Positions 22,209-33,667 of a stretch of 64,000 nucleotides of DNA are shown in pieces. The stretch covers positions 1,426,001 through 1,490,000 of the forward strand of contig NW_019028980.1 in NCBI RefSeq assembly GCF_002105155.1, written 5' to 3'. The DNA is from Lobosporangium transversale (lineage: Eukaryota > Mortierellomycota > Mortierellomycetes > Mortierellales > Mortierellaceae). The notes beneath the pieces are model-generated. The model worked only from the letters and a program-made list of their open reading frames with translations. It was not told the DNA's origin and searched no databases. Position 1 is the first letter of the stretch. Each line of letters begins with the position of its first letter. The position numbers and the translations under genes were made by a program.

Positions 22209-24899
22209 ATGTCAACAACCTACTCGCGTAGGCAGCGCATGTGGCTCGCCTTTATTGCTTCATTCTTCTTGCCTCTTTGGATCGCACTCACTTGTAAGTT
22301 TATGTACTATTCAATTCTCTCTCTCTCTCACCTTACTGGATTCGATTCAGAAACCAGGCCTCTCTGCAATAACTCCAAACCCCGCTATTAACCTTGAATC
22401 TATTGACTTTAATATAATCATAGGCGTTGTCTATGTGTTTGCATGGCTCATTTATCTTCGCTATGGCAAGTATCCTTGTGAAATTGATGAAGCACACTCT
22501 CCAACACACGCTTATCCTTCTCTCCCTGTCAATCGAAAAGAAAAGAAAAGAAAAAAAAAAGCTTTTTTTTGTTTTTTGTTTTTTGTTTTCTCCACTTCTC
22601 AGTCACTCCAACAGAGCCTCTTGAACTCTTGATTATGGCTCTCAACTCAGAAGCCAAATCAACCCCTTCATTTATCTTCACAACAACAAACAAACAACAA
22701 AAACAGTAGCACATCGGCCCAACGTGATTTTGGGGTTGTGTTGTATATTGCTTGCGATAAAAGATTTGAGACATTCGCTTATGTGGTGTTCAATTATCTA
22801 TTACCACTCGCCAATGTTGGGAATTGGCTGGAATTAGTCATAAGACTGGCAACTAAACCGAACTGACGAGGCACTCACCTATAAGTGGATGATAGTTGAT
22901 AGTCTAGCTGAAGTTGGCATCCTCCCCGAATGACATTTCTTTTTGCGTCATTCTCAGCCTTCATTAGCTCGTTACAAATGGAAGCATCAAATAAGAATAT
23001 AGACTAATCGATATCATCACTTTATTTTCTACTCTTGGTTACATTATCACCTCCGGCTCGGCTGTTTTTCTTTCGCTTTAACAGCTCAGACAGGTAAGCA
23101 TTCTAACTGTGTGTTACACACACTGACATATGAATTGGACTGGACGTATTCATGCGAAAGCACTAGGATTCTGCGCAAGAACCCTCCCCTGTTCTATGTT
23201 TGAATCCTCATGTCTGTAGTTTATTTTTCTACTGCTCTCAATGTCTGGATGCATTGACACGAGGGAAATGTTTAATCATGCAAACATCGAATTGCCAGCC
23301 TACATGCTACACGAAGTTGACATTAGTTCTTTTCCCTCTTTCCTGCATTTTCATGCATGCCCTGTGCTTGTGTGCTCTGTGCTTGTGTGCTCTGTGCTAT
23401 GATCATTAGATGCACCACAATCCTACCCATATTTGCCCTATCATCCAATTCGTGTGTACAAGGTCGTCAGCACATATGCTGGACTTCAGTTCAACAAGCT
23501 TATGCGTCTTGTGCCATTGTTTGGCCATTTTGCCCGTTTCCAACTTACCAATAGCAAGAAGACTGACATCCTCAAGTAAGTATTTGCGCCATCATCAGCT
23601 CTTTGATTTCCACAACGCATCATTAAGCACGTTCCACCTTTTTCCATTCAGTTCGTCATACACAAAATTCACGTGGTTTTGAGAGCTTGGTCCTCTTCCC
23701 CCCCCCTTTTTTTCCCCCTTTCTCTCTATCCCCACGTTTCTCTCTAAACTAACTGTTAATTGTCCCTCTTTTATTCAATTGATAGGAATATCCATTATGG
23801 ACGTGCAGACAATCGCCTAGATGTCTACATTGGAAGTCCTTCTGCGACTTCGACATCATTAATAGACCATACAGACGATGATGCTAACTCTGATCACACG
23901 GTTGAGTCAAATGGAAGTCCAGTGTTAATTTATGTTTATGGCGGAGCATGGGATTCGGGCCACAAGAGTATGTTGATGCCCATGGCACAGAATTTGGCCA
24001 ATCAAGGTTACATTGTCGTGGTCCCTGATTATACACGCTACCCACAAGCAAAGATTGAAGATATGGTTCGAGACATTCAGGATGCAGTTGTGTGGACCAC
24101 CAAAAATGCAACTCGATATGGAGGCGACCCAAGCAATATTTATTTGATGGGCTCTGGCTCTGGAGCTCATGTTTCCTCCTTGGCAATCATACATGACGCT
24201 ATCGAACAACTTGGAGGAATTCCTGCGCCAGACGTTGAAGGCGATACAACACCTTTGGTCAAGATCCCTTCGTGGCCTAAAGATGAACCAACAGAGGAAA
24301 AGGGGTCTCAGAATTACAAGGAGCGTGTTCGTGGACTAATTTTGTTTTCAGGCGTTTTCGACATTACCTATTACTATGTCTATCTACACAAGCGCGGCAT
24401 CGAAGAGGTTTCAGCTATGCCACGTGTCATGCATCGATCTGCGAACAACTACTTGGCTTGCTCACCGTCCTGGATCCTTGCCACGGCTATGTCGACTTTG
24501 GAAAGACCAGAGCTGTTGGAACAGGTGTTGCCAAAGTCTATTTTGCTAATCCATGGTGAGAAGGATGGGCTGATTCCTGCATTTTCATCTTCGACATTGT
24601 TTAACCTACTCTGCCATGCCGATATCGCCAACACCAAGTATAAGATCTATACTGGACAAGGTCATTTGGACCCTGCGATTGACCTTATTTTGCCCTCAAA
24701 TCCTATTACGGCATCATTACTGAGTGACATTGAAGATGTTGTCCGTCACAACTCTGCCACGGCCTCGAATGCCGCAGAGTTTTCGAGTACAGGATCCAGT
24801 ACCCCGAATGGAGGGGAAGAGGATGATGATCTACTTCTCAAGCAACAACAGGAGCAGTACTCGCGAGACTTTACAGAGAGTCTAGCTGTGCTTTCTTAA
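22209..24899 (+). CDS. Membrane-anchored alpha/beta hydrolase, ICME-like, altered nucleophile elbow
   Basis: Resembles isoprenylcysteine alpha-carbonyl methylesterase-like and related alpha/beta hydrolases. Exons are 22209-22293, 22434-22469 corrected by phase to 22424-22469, 23085-23093 (possible 9 nt microexon), 23471-23575 and 23786-24899 (452 aa with the microexon). The N-terminus has a hydrophobic segment split across exons 1-2 (about residues 11-40), suggesting ER anchoring. The catalytic part shows YVYGGAWDSGHK (oxyanion loop), DYTRYPQ, YGGDPSNIYLMG, an acid-bearing HGEKDGLIP and a terminal GQGHLDP (His). The expected nucleophile motif G-x-S-x-G followed by AH reads GSGSGAH, which puts Gly where the Ser should be. 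It may be inactive or use the shifted Ser. The N-terminal exon structure is moderately sure; introns 2-3 are unusually long. Confidence 0.78.
23085..23093 (+). other. Candidate 9-nt microexon
   Basis: Nine bases lie between a strong polypyrimidine-CAG acceptor and a GTAAGC donor. Inclusion or skipping both keep the reading frame between exon 2 and the next exon (three codons). Confidence 0.5.
23362..23398. repeat. 15-bp tandem repeat, 2.5 copies
   Basis: The unit ctgtgcttgtgtgct is repeated in an intron of the hydrolase gene. Confidence 0.85.
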
Positions 24900-25146
24900 G
24901 AGATTTTTTGAATACACATTTAAGATCTTCTTTAGCTGCTCAACTTTTTTCTCTTTTTGATGTTCTCATAAAATTCTATCCGCAAGCAATGTAAATATAT
25001 AAACAAATGAAATATATCCCCCACTCTCTTTCTCTTAAACAATAAAAATAAAATAAGCATTCTCTACATTGGTGGCTCAATAAGTAAAAGCATGAACAAA
25101 GCAATCATATTTTTTCTTTATAAAGATGCTACTCTAATTAATAATA

Positions 25147-27372
25147 TCAAGCAGAGGAAGTGGCTCGTGCTCGTGTTCCTGAAAGGCCTAATGAGATAGG
25201 ATGTGAAAGACCCTCGCGCATTAAGACTAGTCGGTCATCGGATCCACTAGCTGCACCTGTACTAGAAGATCCTGTTATCAATGATGGTGGTGATGATGAT
25301 GATGAAGAAGCACCAAGGCCCCACCAGTGTTCCGACAGTGCTTTCTTTCCAATTTCGTAACTTGAGATCATAATAGCACAACTCGGTGCAACCTTGGCAA
25401 CTCTGGCGGTTAGACCTCTCCATAGACCATTAAATCCTTCCTCTCGAAGGATGGCCTTCATGAGCGAGAGTGTCTTTGTGTGCACAGGTTGAGAAATATC
25501 GACTTGGCGACGGGTTTTAGCCACATCAAATGGGGTCGTGAGCGTAGCTGCAACCTGTTTTAATAAGGAAAGGGGAAAAAAAAAAAAAAAAAAAAAAAAA
25601 GTCAGATCATTATGTATTGGCTGAGATAGGGCATTAACATTGATTGTTCGCTATTGATCATTGTTATTGTTATTGTTATTGTTGCTGTTGCTGTTGTTGT
25701 TTTTACCATGCCAGAGATTGCACCACTGGTAAAAGCAACTTCAAACTCGTTAAGAGCTGGCTGTGGATGAGTACTATCCCAGGCTACGATTCGCTTCTTG
25801 ATATTTTCATAACCCATCCAGTAGATTGCTATTCATAAAGATAAATAAAAATATTAAATTCGTGCCCTTTTTTTTTTTTTTTGCATTATATAGACATGAT
25901 GAGAGACAAATAAGTACCACTACTTACCACTAAAGGGTACATCACGCCAAAGAGTCGGAGCCAATCCTCGCCACAGAGAAAATACACCTTCAGCTCGGAC
26001 CATCGACACAATGCTTTGTGAGACTCCTCGGAATAATCCTGAATTGCCTTTATTGTTTGTATGAACACTTTGCATCCGAGTCCTGAATAACTCCAAAGGA
26101 GAGATTACTGTCGCTGCCACGGCTGTTAAAAAAAAAAAAAAAAAAGAGTTGTTAAAAAAAGAAACTCGAGATGATAACGAACAAAACAATATTATAACAA
26201 AACTCAACGTCCTACTTACTTCGTGCAAATCCTCCTGCGACTAAAGGAGCTAATGTAGTCCGGTATTCATAAATGAATGAACCTCCTAGGAAGAGATCAT
26301 CCCTTTCCACCTTCATTGCCCTTTCTGATAGTACATCTTTCAGATAATCATAGCCCACGAAATAGATCACAGTCGCTGGAATGGACATGATCAATGTGGG
26401 TGAAAGCCCCCTCCATAAGGACGATGCACCTTCATGCCGAACAATCTTCTTGACACCATCCCAGGTTCCATGAAAGTATCGCTCTTGAGCAGCCTTTGTG
26501 GCATGGTTATTCTCTATACAATTAGCAGCAAGCTGTTCCAATCGCTGTTGCTGTTGTTTCGTCGCTTTCATTCCCACGACCGTGCCCGCTTGATGCTGCT
26601 GTTGAATACTCGGCCCGCAACCGGCGGTTGTGCCCCGAGTACGGCTGTGATTATGGGTATGTGGATGATATGAAGATGAAGACCTTGCTGTTGCCGATGA
26701 TGATGTTGATGATGAAAGTGAAGAGTCAGTTGGTTGCTGTTGTGAAGAAGATCGAATAGCGTTGGCAATCCCTCCTGCTGCAAGCACATTGGCGATATTT
26801 TGTCTAATTCCTGCAGTCGCAGAGGCTGCGACCGATCGAACAGTTGTTGATGATGATTGAGGTGATTCCGGTGCAAAAAAGACTTCTCGACAACATGTAC
26901 AGAGCTTTTCATATGCAGACGCGTTACTTGAAAAGGTAAATGGCACTGCACATGTGGGCGTAGCCACAACTGTTTGAGATTGAAGCCTTGTTTTGACAAC
27001 ATCCAATGGTGTAACTGATCGCCACAATACGCAAGAGCACAAAATAAGGAAAATATAGTTAAGAGATGACCCTGTGAAAGAAAGAGAAACATGCCTAAAA
27101 AGATATAGGAAAAAAAAAAAAAAAAAAAAAAAAAAAGTTACTTTGTACATACCGAGAAGTGAAGTCAGTAGGGATCCAGCACAGGCTGAGATCATGCGCT
27201 GTACTGGAGAGGGTTGAATCAAACTGGAGTCTTCATTTTCAATATCTGTGCTGGTACTGGTGAGTGGAGCTGTGATAGTTGGAGTGGATGAAGAAGATTC
27301 TATTGAGCGCATTGACGTGATCGGTGATGCAACGGTATCAAGAGAACGCTGTTGGCTGAGTGAATCGGCCAT
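25147..27372 (-). CDS. MTM1: Mitochondrial carrier, Mtm1 / SLC25A39-40 type
   Basis: Inner-membrane solute carrier of the Mtm1/SLC25A39 group, linked in yeast and animals to mitochondrial glutathione import, iron-sulfur and manganese homeostasis. Exons are 27372-27153, 27014-26220, 26122-25928, 25828-25707 and 25554-25147 (579 aa). Three carrier repeats carry PLDVVKTRLQ, PLELFRTRMQ and PFDVAKTRRQ signatures and the matching G-x-x-x-LWRGL motifs. A matrix loop between the first two helices (about residues 90-255) is greatly expanded. It holds CTCC plus other cysteines, then Gln-, Ser- and His-rich low complexity. Human SLC25A39 uses cysteines in this loop as a regulatory iron-sulfur site. The family usually has 310-370 residues, so the loop and a Ser/Gly tail account for the extra length. 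Confidence 0.9.
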
Positions 27373-27388
27373 GCTGACAAAGACAAGT

Positions 27389-27419
<31 letters not shown>

Positions 27420-28447
27420 GTAGAGATAAAGTTGACCGAAAGGCGATATTGATTTGTCAATGAGTTTATTGGCTGTTGGTGACCGAATATGAATGACGAT
27501 ATTTTACGAGAAATCGCTGAATGACAGCAGATCAAAACGAAAGAAAAAAAGCGGTGTCGCAGTTCGCTTTTTGTGGAGACGCTTGTTATCCTCAAAGAAG
27601 CTTCCAGGTAATTTTTAAAAAAGTGTGGTGCCTCTGTCTTTTTTTTTTATTGCTGACGGGAATTAGAGTTTCTACAATGACGAAAAAAACGTTAGGGCTA
27701 AAGTGAGTCAGAAAGAAGAAGGATAGGGTGGGATATTGAGATACGAGAGTAATGTTTTGCTGCAGGGTCGTTGACCAAGTGAACAAGAGGTTAAAGATAA
27801 TTGGCGAGAAATAAAATGTGTGCGTAAGCCGAGGTTGAACAGGTGATGCTACCTTGATTATTTGAAAGAAGAATTGGTAACCAGAAGGAAAGGGAGCTGC
27901 GCAGGTCCTGGGTAGAGAAAATATGGAACAAGGGGCAATAAAATGACGAGGCAAGATAGGTCGTGGATGAGAAGGAGAAAGAGTGAGCAACAGAAGGGAG
28001 GTGATTGCGAGAAGTATATACAATATGCAATTACAAGAGATTCAAGAGAATGAGGAGTGAATTGCACAAAATGAGTAATGTCAAGAAGGAAAAAAAAAAA
28101 AAAAAAAAAAACAAACAAAACGTCTTTTGCTTTTGTAGATAAACAAGATCGTCTGAGTTTCATGCATTAGCTTGCCCAACAAACTCACCCTCATTTGAGC
28201 AGTTCGGCGGCAAAATCTGCCATCCAGGAAAACGCCATGAAAGGAAAATTTTATGAGGACCTAAAGCCACAACGTGGAGATGGTGAGCTTTTTAATCGGA
28301 ACAGCTTCCGTCATGGATCCCGTATTTCTCCATCCATAGTTGAGAAGTTGAGCAAATACTTTATTTCTTTCCCTTGTTACATATTTTATTTTTTATTTTT
28401 AAAAAAAAAAAAATAAACTCTCCGGACTGGATCTGGAACAGCTCGTT
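27373..28447. other. Upstream region of the carrier gene, with an unexplained short open frame
   Basis: It starts with a T29 run just upstream of the carrier start (about 27391-27419). A plus-strand open stretch at about 28234-28375 (starting MKGKFYEDLKPQRGDGE) looks protein-like, but I cannot place it in a family or join it to other exons. It abuts the transposase remnant and may be a gene fragment. Confidence 0.4.
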
Positions 28448-28973
28448 TCATTGATGATTTCGTCTTGGTAGCTCCCGAACCCAGGAACAAGTCTCATCTA
28501 AGCAAACTATGACTTGGTTTTGAACCCGTCCGACCAATTGATCGCCTTCCAGTCGTTCTACAATACGCTCTTGGTCTGAGCAGATGGGGCAGAGACGCTT
28601 TCTTTTGTGGTCCTTGTAGAGAAACGGTCTTTTGATAGTCTTCTTTTGCCTTCGCGTCAGTCCTCGTAAGGCATCTCCTGATGGTGGAAGTTGATACAGG
28701 ACTTGGAAGTAACCTGTTTGCTTCCTTTTGAGCATCAGTAGAAGACTTAAAACGACCACGCTTGAATCCTAATCTAAGATACAGAGCTGTTTCATCTGTA
28801 ACCTTCCTTGGACGACCCCCCGATTTCTTCGCAATAGTCTCCATGGCATTTCGACAGATATTGGCTACAGAAGAGTGAGAGATTCCGAGTCTTTCTCCAA
28901 CCTGTCGTGTAGAAAGACCCTCCTTGAGGAGAGCAGTAGCTTCTCTGACCTTGGATTGAGCAATTGGCCTCAT
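28448..28973 (-). pseudogene. Broken Tc1/mariner-type transposase remnant
   Basis: The 5' part encodes the paired helix-turn-helix DNA-binding region of a Tc1-like transposase: TRQVGERLGISHSSVANI, then the GRPRKVT linker and a second HTH ending STIRRCL. The family-like continuation (RRQKKTIKRPFLYKDHKRKRL and later CLDETCSW, around the first catalytic Asp) lies in another frame, so there is a frameshift near 28690. No sequence for the rest of the DDE catalytic domain follows, and I found no convincing terminal inverted repeats or TA duplication. It is a decayed 5' fragment, not a mobile element capable of moving itself. It is the only transposon trace I recognise in the window. Confidence 0.75.
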
Positions 28974-29566
28974 ATGTACTTGGGCGAGTGAGTATTTGTG
29001 AGATAAGTATACCAAAATAGTAGCATAGGAGCTGTGTTTTATTATAAAAAAAAAAAAAAAAAAAAAAAAGGTGTTGAGGAAAATTCCAGCACCTTCTAGG
29101 AGGTATTTTAATAATTTTCAGAACTAATTAAGATTGAACGATCATCATGTTGGGACCAAGGGTGACGACATCGATCCGATGGTGCAAGTATGCTTTGTCT
29201 GCTCGTTATGAGTAAGCAACATGGAAATGAATAAAATATTTTGCCACTTCTTGATATGCCGTTACGCGTCCAACACGCGCAGATTCAATTTTTTTAACGC
29301 TGTGCTGTGCCCTTGCACCCCCTCCTCTTCACAAACCCATTGACAATTGGCAATAAAATGGGAGGCCATGAATGTTGTCTTAACATGTACACTTGGACGT
29401 TCATAGAAATAGAGTAACATTTACGTAATGCAATCATTAAACTATTCATACAGTATGGTCATTGGCCAAAATGTTCCCTCTTTTATTGTTTTCAATGAGT
29501 AGAGCGTCAATAATATTCTCTTCAAGATGAACGTGTATACTAAGGGATCTATAGATATACGACGCT
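28974..29566. other. Spacer between transposase remnant and eS24 gene
   Basis: An A24 run lies at about 29046-29069. The remainder is unique AT-rich sequence, probably the 3' flank of the ribosomal protein gene. I see no gene. Confidence 0.55.
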
Positions 29567-30749
29567 TTACTTCTTGGCAACAGCGGCCTTGGCCTTCTTG
29601 GTGCCGCGGAGCTTCTTGCTGCGGTTCTTGCGTTCCTTGCGCTGCTTGCGGGAAGGCTTCTTGATTTCCAAGAGACCGTGCTATATATCAAAAACGAAAA
29701 AAAGTAGAGAAAATGTTTCAATTTAGAAAACAGCATTGGTTGTACATAGTCATGGGAAGAAAAAGAAGGGTTAAAAGATAGTGCTTATGGACACTTGAGT
29801 GAGTTAAAATATTCTGCACTGGGACGAATGTTGATAATAACTCGATGATTGCAAAAGCAAAAAATAAATAAAGATGGCGCAGTCGAACAAAAAAGTCCCA
29901 AATATATCTACACGCTTAACATTCACAAGTTCGATTGATAAAACACAAGCGCCTCTTCTTTAGTGACAGTGGTTGAGTGGCATCATTTCTTTTCTTTTCC
30001 AGGGGTACTATATAGTTTGTGCTGGTTATCGGTCCAGTCTCAAGATACATATAATTCTGATTGGCAAGTTGTAGCTCCAATGTGGTCCAGTGCTCCAGTG
30101 GTTGTTTAACAAATTTCTTGCTTTATAAGCAAAAAAAAAAAAAAAAAAAAAAACAAACAAGAGACGAGAGACGAGAAAAAAGAATAGAAAAGAAAATGCA
30201 AGGGAAAATACATACGCGAACAAGGCGATACTTAGGCTCGAACTTCTTGGCAGACTCCAAGTTGTCATAGATCAAAGCAAAGCCAGTGGATCTTCCGCCT
30301 CCGAACTGGGTACGGAAACCGAAGCAGAAGACAACCTCCTTATCGACCTTGTACATCTTGGCAAGCTTCTCACGGACTTCATCCTTGGAGAGGTTGGCGC
30401 GAGCAGGGTGGATGATATCCACGACCTAAAAAAAAACATTTACAATTGACATAATTGTTGTTGATATTAGTTGTTTTTTGACGAAACAATAAAAAAAGTC
30501 CACCGCTACTTTCAAACTTGATCTCGATAAATGAACAACAATCGATGAGGTGTTCCTTTTTTTTTTTTTTTTTTGTTTTTATAAATTAGAAAGGTATTCC
30601 ATCATTCTTCCCGAGTCTCCCGTTTTCAGCTTTGTAATTCATCGCTCCGAGTGCGAGTCCTGACTGGTTCTTATTCTTACCATTTGCTTTCTAGCCAAGA
30701 GGCGGTTGGTCAAGAACTTGCGAGTTCTGATGGTAGCAGTGGAATCAGC
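29567..30749 (-). CDS. RPS24: 40S ribosomal protein eS24 (first ATG exon not fixed)
   Basis: Component of the small ribosomal subunit. Supported exons are 30749-30681, 30425-30216 and 29680-29567, giving 130 residues from [12 protein letters not shown] to AKAAVAKK. Signature stretches are [37 protein letters not shown] and [11 protein letters not shown]. The family begins with Met directly before this sequence, so the start codon must be a separate exon upstream ending at phase 0. Two candidates are visible: ATG at 31019-31017 followed by GTGATG, and ATG at 31245-31243 followed by GCAAGT, a GC-type donor. Such an ATG-only exon is common for fungal ribosomal protein genes. The introns carry A/T runs; the last is about 535 bp, and I could not find snoRNA boxes in it. 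Confidence 0.93.
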
Positions 30750-31481
30750 CTACATGAATACAATTAGTCGAAAAGAGTAGAGGAAAAGCACGACAGAGGT
30801 CAGTCTTTGCTTGCCAAAGGGAAAAAATATATATAACAATACTGATGTTGATGCATCCGGACCAGTGACATGTCGGTTAATCGATATGATGGTTATGCTG
30901 GAAACACATGTTGGATATTGAATGTTGTCTTCTCTGTTTCTGTTCTTGGCATTATGTCTTTTGAAGAAATAAAAAAAAAAAACCCTTAGTGTAGGACGAT
31001 TTTCACTCCCATCACCATGACCACAGCGTATGTCCTATGATGAAGAAGTCTTCAAGAAAAACTCTCAGATTTCAAGTCGATAGATCCAGTCTTTAAAAAA
31101 AATGATGATATGAATAACAATAGTCGTTGTTTGGCGTTGGTAACTGATTGATATCCTGTTGGATGGATGCTAATGAATAGTGTGTGCCATGGTCCGGATG
31201 CGGATGGATGTTTATTGTGACTGCCTTCGCTGAAGGACTTGCCATGGTTTTTGATCAAAAGAGGGAGTTCAAATCAAATGCACTGAGCCTGATCATATCT
31301 CTTGCAGACAGCCCTTGTAAATGAAAATTAACTATTAGAAGCGAGACATCTCCTTCCATTAAAATGTTCCTTAAGGGTTATGTTTCTATTCATGTTACAC
31401 CACATTCACAACACCTTAATGCACGATCCCGTTCGTTTTAATGTTATTTATTTCTTTTCATCATGTTGCTCTTTTTTTTTT
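30750..31481. other. Region between eS24 exon 2 and the TXNDC17-like gene
   Basis: This region should contain the eS24 start exon, first intron and promoter, plus the 3' UTR of the TXNDC17-like gene. Candidate ATG-only exons lie at 31017-31019 and 31243-31245, both minus strand. Confidence 0.5.
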
Positions 31482-32188
31482 TTATGAGCGCTGCAAAAAT
31501 CTGTCGAGCTTATTGACATCTTCGCAGTCGTTCTCAACCAGCTGTGATTTCTATTAGTAAAAGAAAAGGAAGGCATATCGATAAATACTAGGTTAAAAGG
31601 TATACAACTCTTGACCGGAGTGTTTGAAAAACAATTTCCTGCGAATCCAATGCACTTACCGTGTTCCAGTGAACAAGAGTGGGGACAGCACTGATCTTGA
31701 TGACCTTGTCATGGCGGTAAGGATGGCTCATATCCTTCCATCTACGTTGATCAGAACATAAAAGAGGTTGTTTTTTTATCGTGAATATAAATTAAAGTGG
31801 ATCAATAAAATTCACACACTTCTTCATTTCTCTACTAAAACCGCGACTTTACGTTGGGCGATCGCCAACAGGTGCATCAATAAGGACTACATTATCAAGC
31901 TTGGAGAAACGCCCCGCAACAACAGGACCAGCTAGTTTGATGGGAATGGAATGAAAAAGAAGTGAGAGACCAAAAAAAAAAAAAAAAAAACATGTAGCCT
32001 GTTCCCAAGGGAAAATAAACAATGTCGTTACCCTTGACACAGTCAGGACACCATGACTTTCCAGTGTCGGGATCGACAGAAGCGTAGTAGTAGATATAAA
32101 TATCCTTATCCTTGTTCTCTTCAACAGCCTTGGTGATGACTTCATGAAGGCTATCGATAGTAGGGACTTTGACAATAGTGGCGGGCAT
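31482..32188 (-). CDS. Thioredoxin-like protein, TXNDC17/TRP14 family
   Basis: Small oxidoreductase with the WCPDC active site, a hallmark of the TRP14/TXNDC17 family, which is reduced by thioredoxin reductase and acts on disulfides such as cystine. Exons are 32188-32032, 31931-31853, 31741-31660 and 31550-31482 (128 aa). Family features include YYASVDPDTGKSWCPDC, GPVVAG, VLIDAPVGDRPTWKD, a cis-Pro segment SAVPTLVHW and QLVENDCEDVNKLDRFL. An in-frame ATG 32 codons upstream (32284) would add a leader with Arg, Ser, Phe and Thr but no acidic residues, resembling a mitochondrial presequence. Which start is used cannot be told from sequence. I annotate the shorter form because it matches the usual family length. 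Confidence 0.9.
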
Positions 32189-33667
32189 AGTTATATTGGT
32201 TGTTGTATTTTTGAATGAAGTGGAATGAATGAATGAAGTGATCGGGAAAGGTCGAATGGCGGAGAAGAAACGAATGAGTGGCATCTATTTAAAAAAAAAA
32301 AAAAAAAACGTTGTGGGCGATCCTGTCTTTGAAAGGAAGTCGCACGTCATTTTGGTACTCTTGGGAAAAAAACTGAGCAAACAGCAGCTTCCGATTTGTC
32401 ATTGATCTGTGTTGCACCATTTAAATCATGATGTGTGTGGGCTTGAGCCTTTCAGACAAGCCATCAACATTGAGAGACCTTGCCATATGTTTGTATGGTT
32501 TTATCTCACGCTTTTGTGGCGTCTTGCTTTCAGAGGCAACATTGGACATCTAGGATCCGAGTGGGTCTACTGCTTCTCTTAATGTCAAAATTCTTACTCT
32601 GTGAAACCATGGGGTTCATGGACAGAGATGAATTCTTTTTTCCAAAAAAAAAAACGTTACTTGCAGAAAGAATGAATGGTTTTGTCGGGAGATTGAAGGG
32701 ACGAAGTTCGTTTATCAAAGGAGACAGAGGGAGGCATAAGAATGTCGGCTGGATAAAAAGAGGATAAAGATGTAGACTTGCCTGTGAAAATGAGCTTTTT
32801 TTAAAATGTAGAAGATTATAGAATGATATGCTTCTAATCCTTAATGCTTTTTTGCTAGTAGAACTCGGAGAGGTTTCGAGTAGGGTAACTTACACCATAT
32901 ACTTTATTGAACAAGTGATCTCTTTACATTCAAGGCATCGATATATTTATATATGAGAAGATACGAACCAAGCTGCCCGTCAATAGCATTATTGCCCCCC
33001 TGACATGCGTGTGCGTTGTCAAAGAGATCTTTCACTCTTCCAACCCATCCATGATAGCCTAGTGGTCATTGAGCCCTTGAAAGCGCGTATTCATTCTTAG
33101 TGAATCAAGTCTTTAAGCAGCCGTAGTGGGCCAAACAGTTTGGTCGATGACGATAGACTCAATATCAAAAAGTGTAGTCGTGTTATGGACTCGACTCCTA
33201 GCTCTGGAAGATATCCTTCTATTCTTCATATACGTCAAGAAAACAAATGCAACTTGTCTAATACCAACATGAGGCGCTTTAGTATACTGAAATTAAAGGC
33301 AAACAGGTGGCAATTTCAAGACATGGCAAATGTTTGAAATGTGGAGGAGCTGTTCATACCATGATATTTCGATATATTTCGATGTTAGATGAATAATATA
33401 TTAATTTCTGCTGCATTTTGTGACTACGACAGAAAACTTTAAACCTTCAAACAACTAATAATTTTCTGTTATGCATCTTTGTTTCATCATCCTCGCATTC
33501 ACGAAACTAAAGCATCTCGGGACAGTGTGAACGCGAAAGGGCATCTGCAGAGTATTCACTGAATCAGTCATCTAGTGCACTTCTGTCAACGATAGCGTCA
33601 GCGGCGTCGACGGCGACAAGACGACAACAAACAAATAATAAAGATAAAAAAAAAAAAAAAAAAGAGA
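32189..33667. other. 1.48 kb divergent spacer, TXNDC17-like / ERV41
   Basis: The proximal 96 bases can be read as an N-terminal extension of the TXNDC17-like protein. Near 33056 there is a perfect-looking tRNA A-box (tagcctagtgg), but no matching cloverleaf. An A18 run at about 33646-33663 sits five bases before the ERV41 ATG. I see no other gene. Confidence 0.55.

Noticed and set aside
26212-27372. Unspliced carrier reading frame with Phe run
   Set aside because: The Phe run comes from an intronic T-tract. Splicing 27153 to 27014 gives the conserved PLDVVKTR motif.
29681-31250. Box C/D snoRNA in eS24 introns
   Set aside because: ATGATG-like hits occur, but no properly spaced D box (CTGA) with terminal stem was found.
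31052-31258. Open frame upstream of eS24
   Set aside because: It has no family similarity and overlaps the expected eS24 first intron.
33050-33200. tRNA-like A-box (tagcctagtgg) with a weak B-box-like sequence
   Set aside because: No cloverleaf can be folded and the second box is poor. At best it is a decayed tRNA-derived element.
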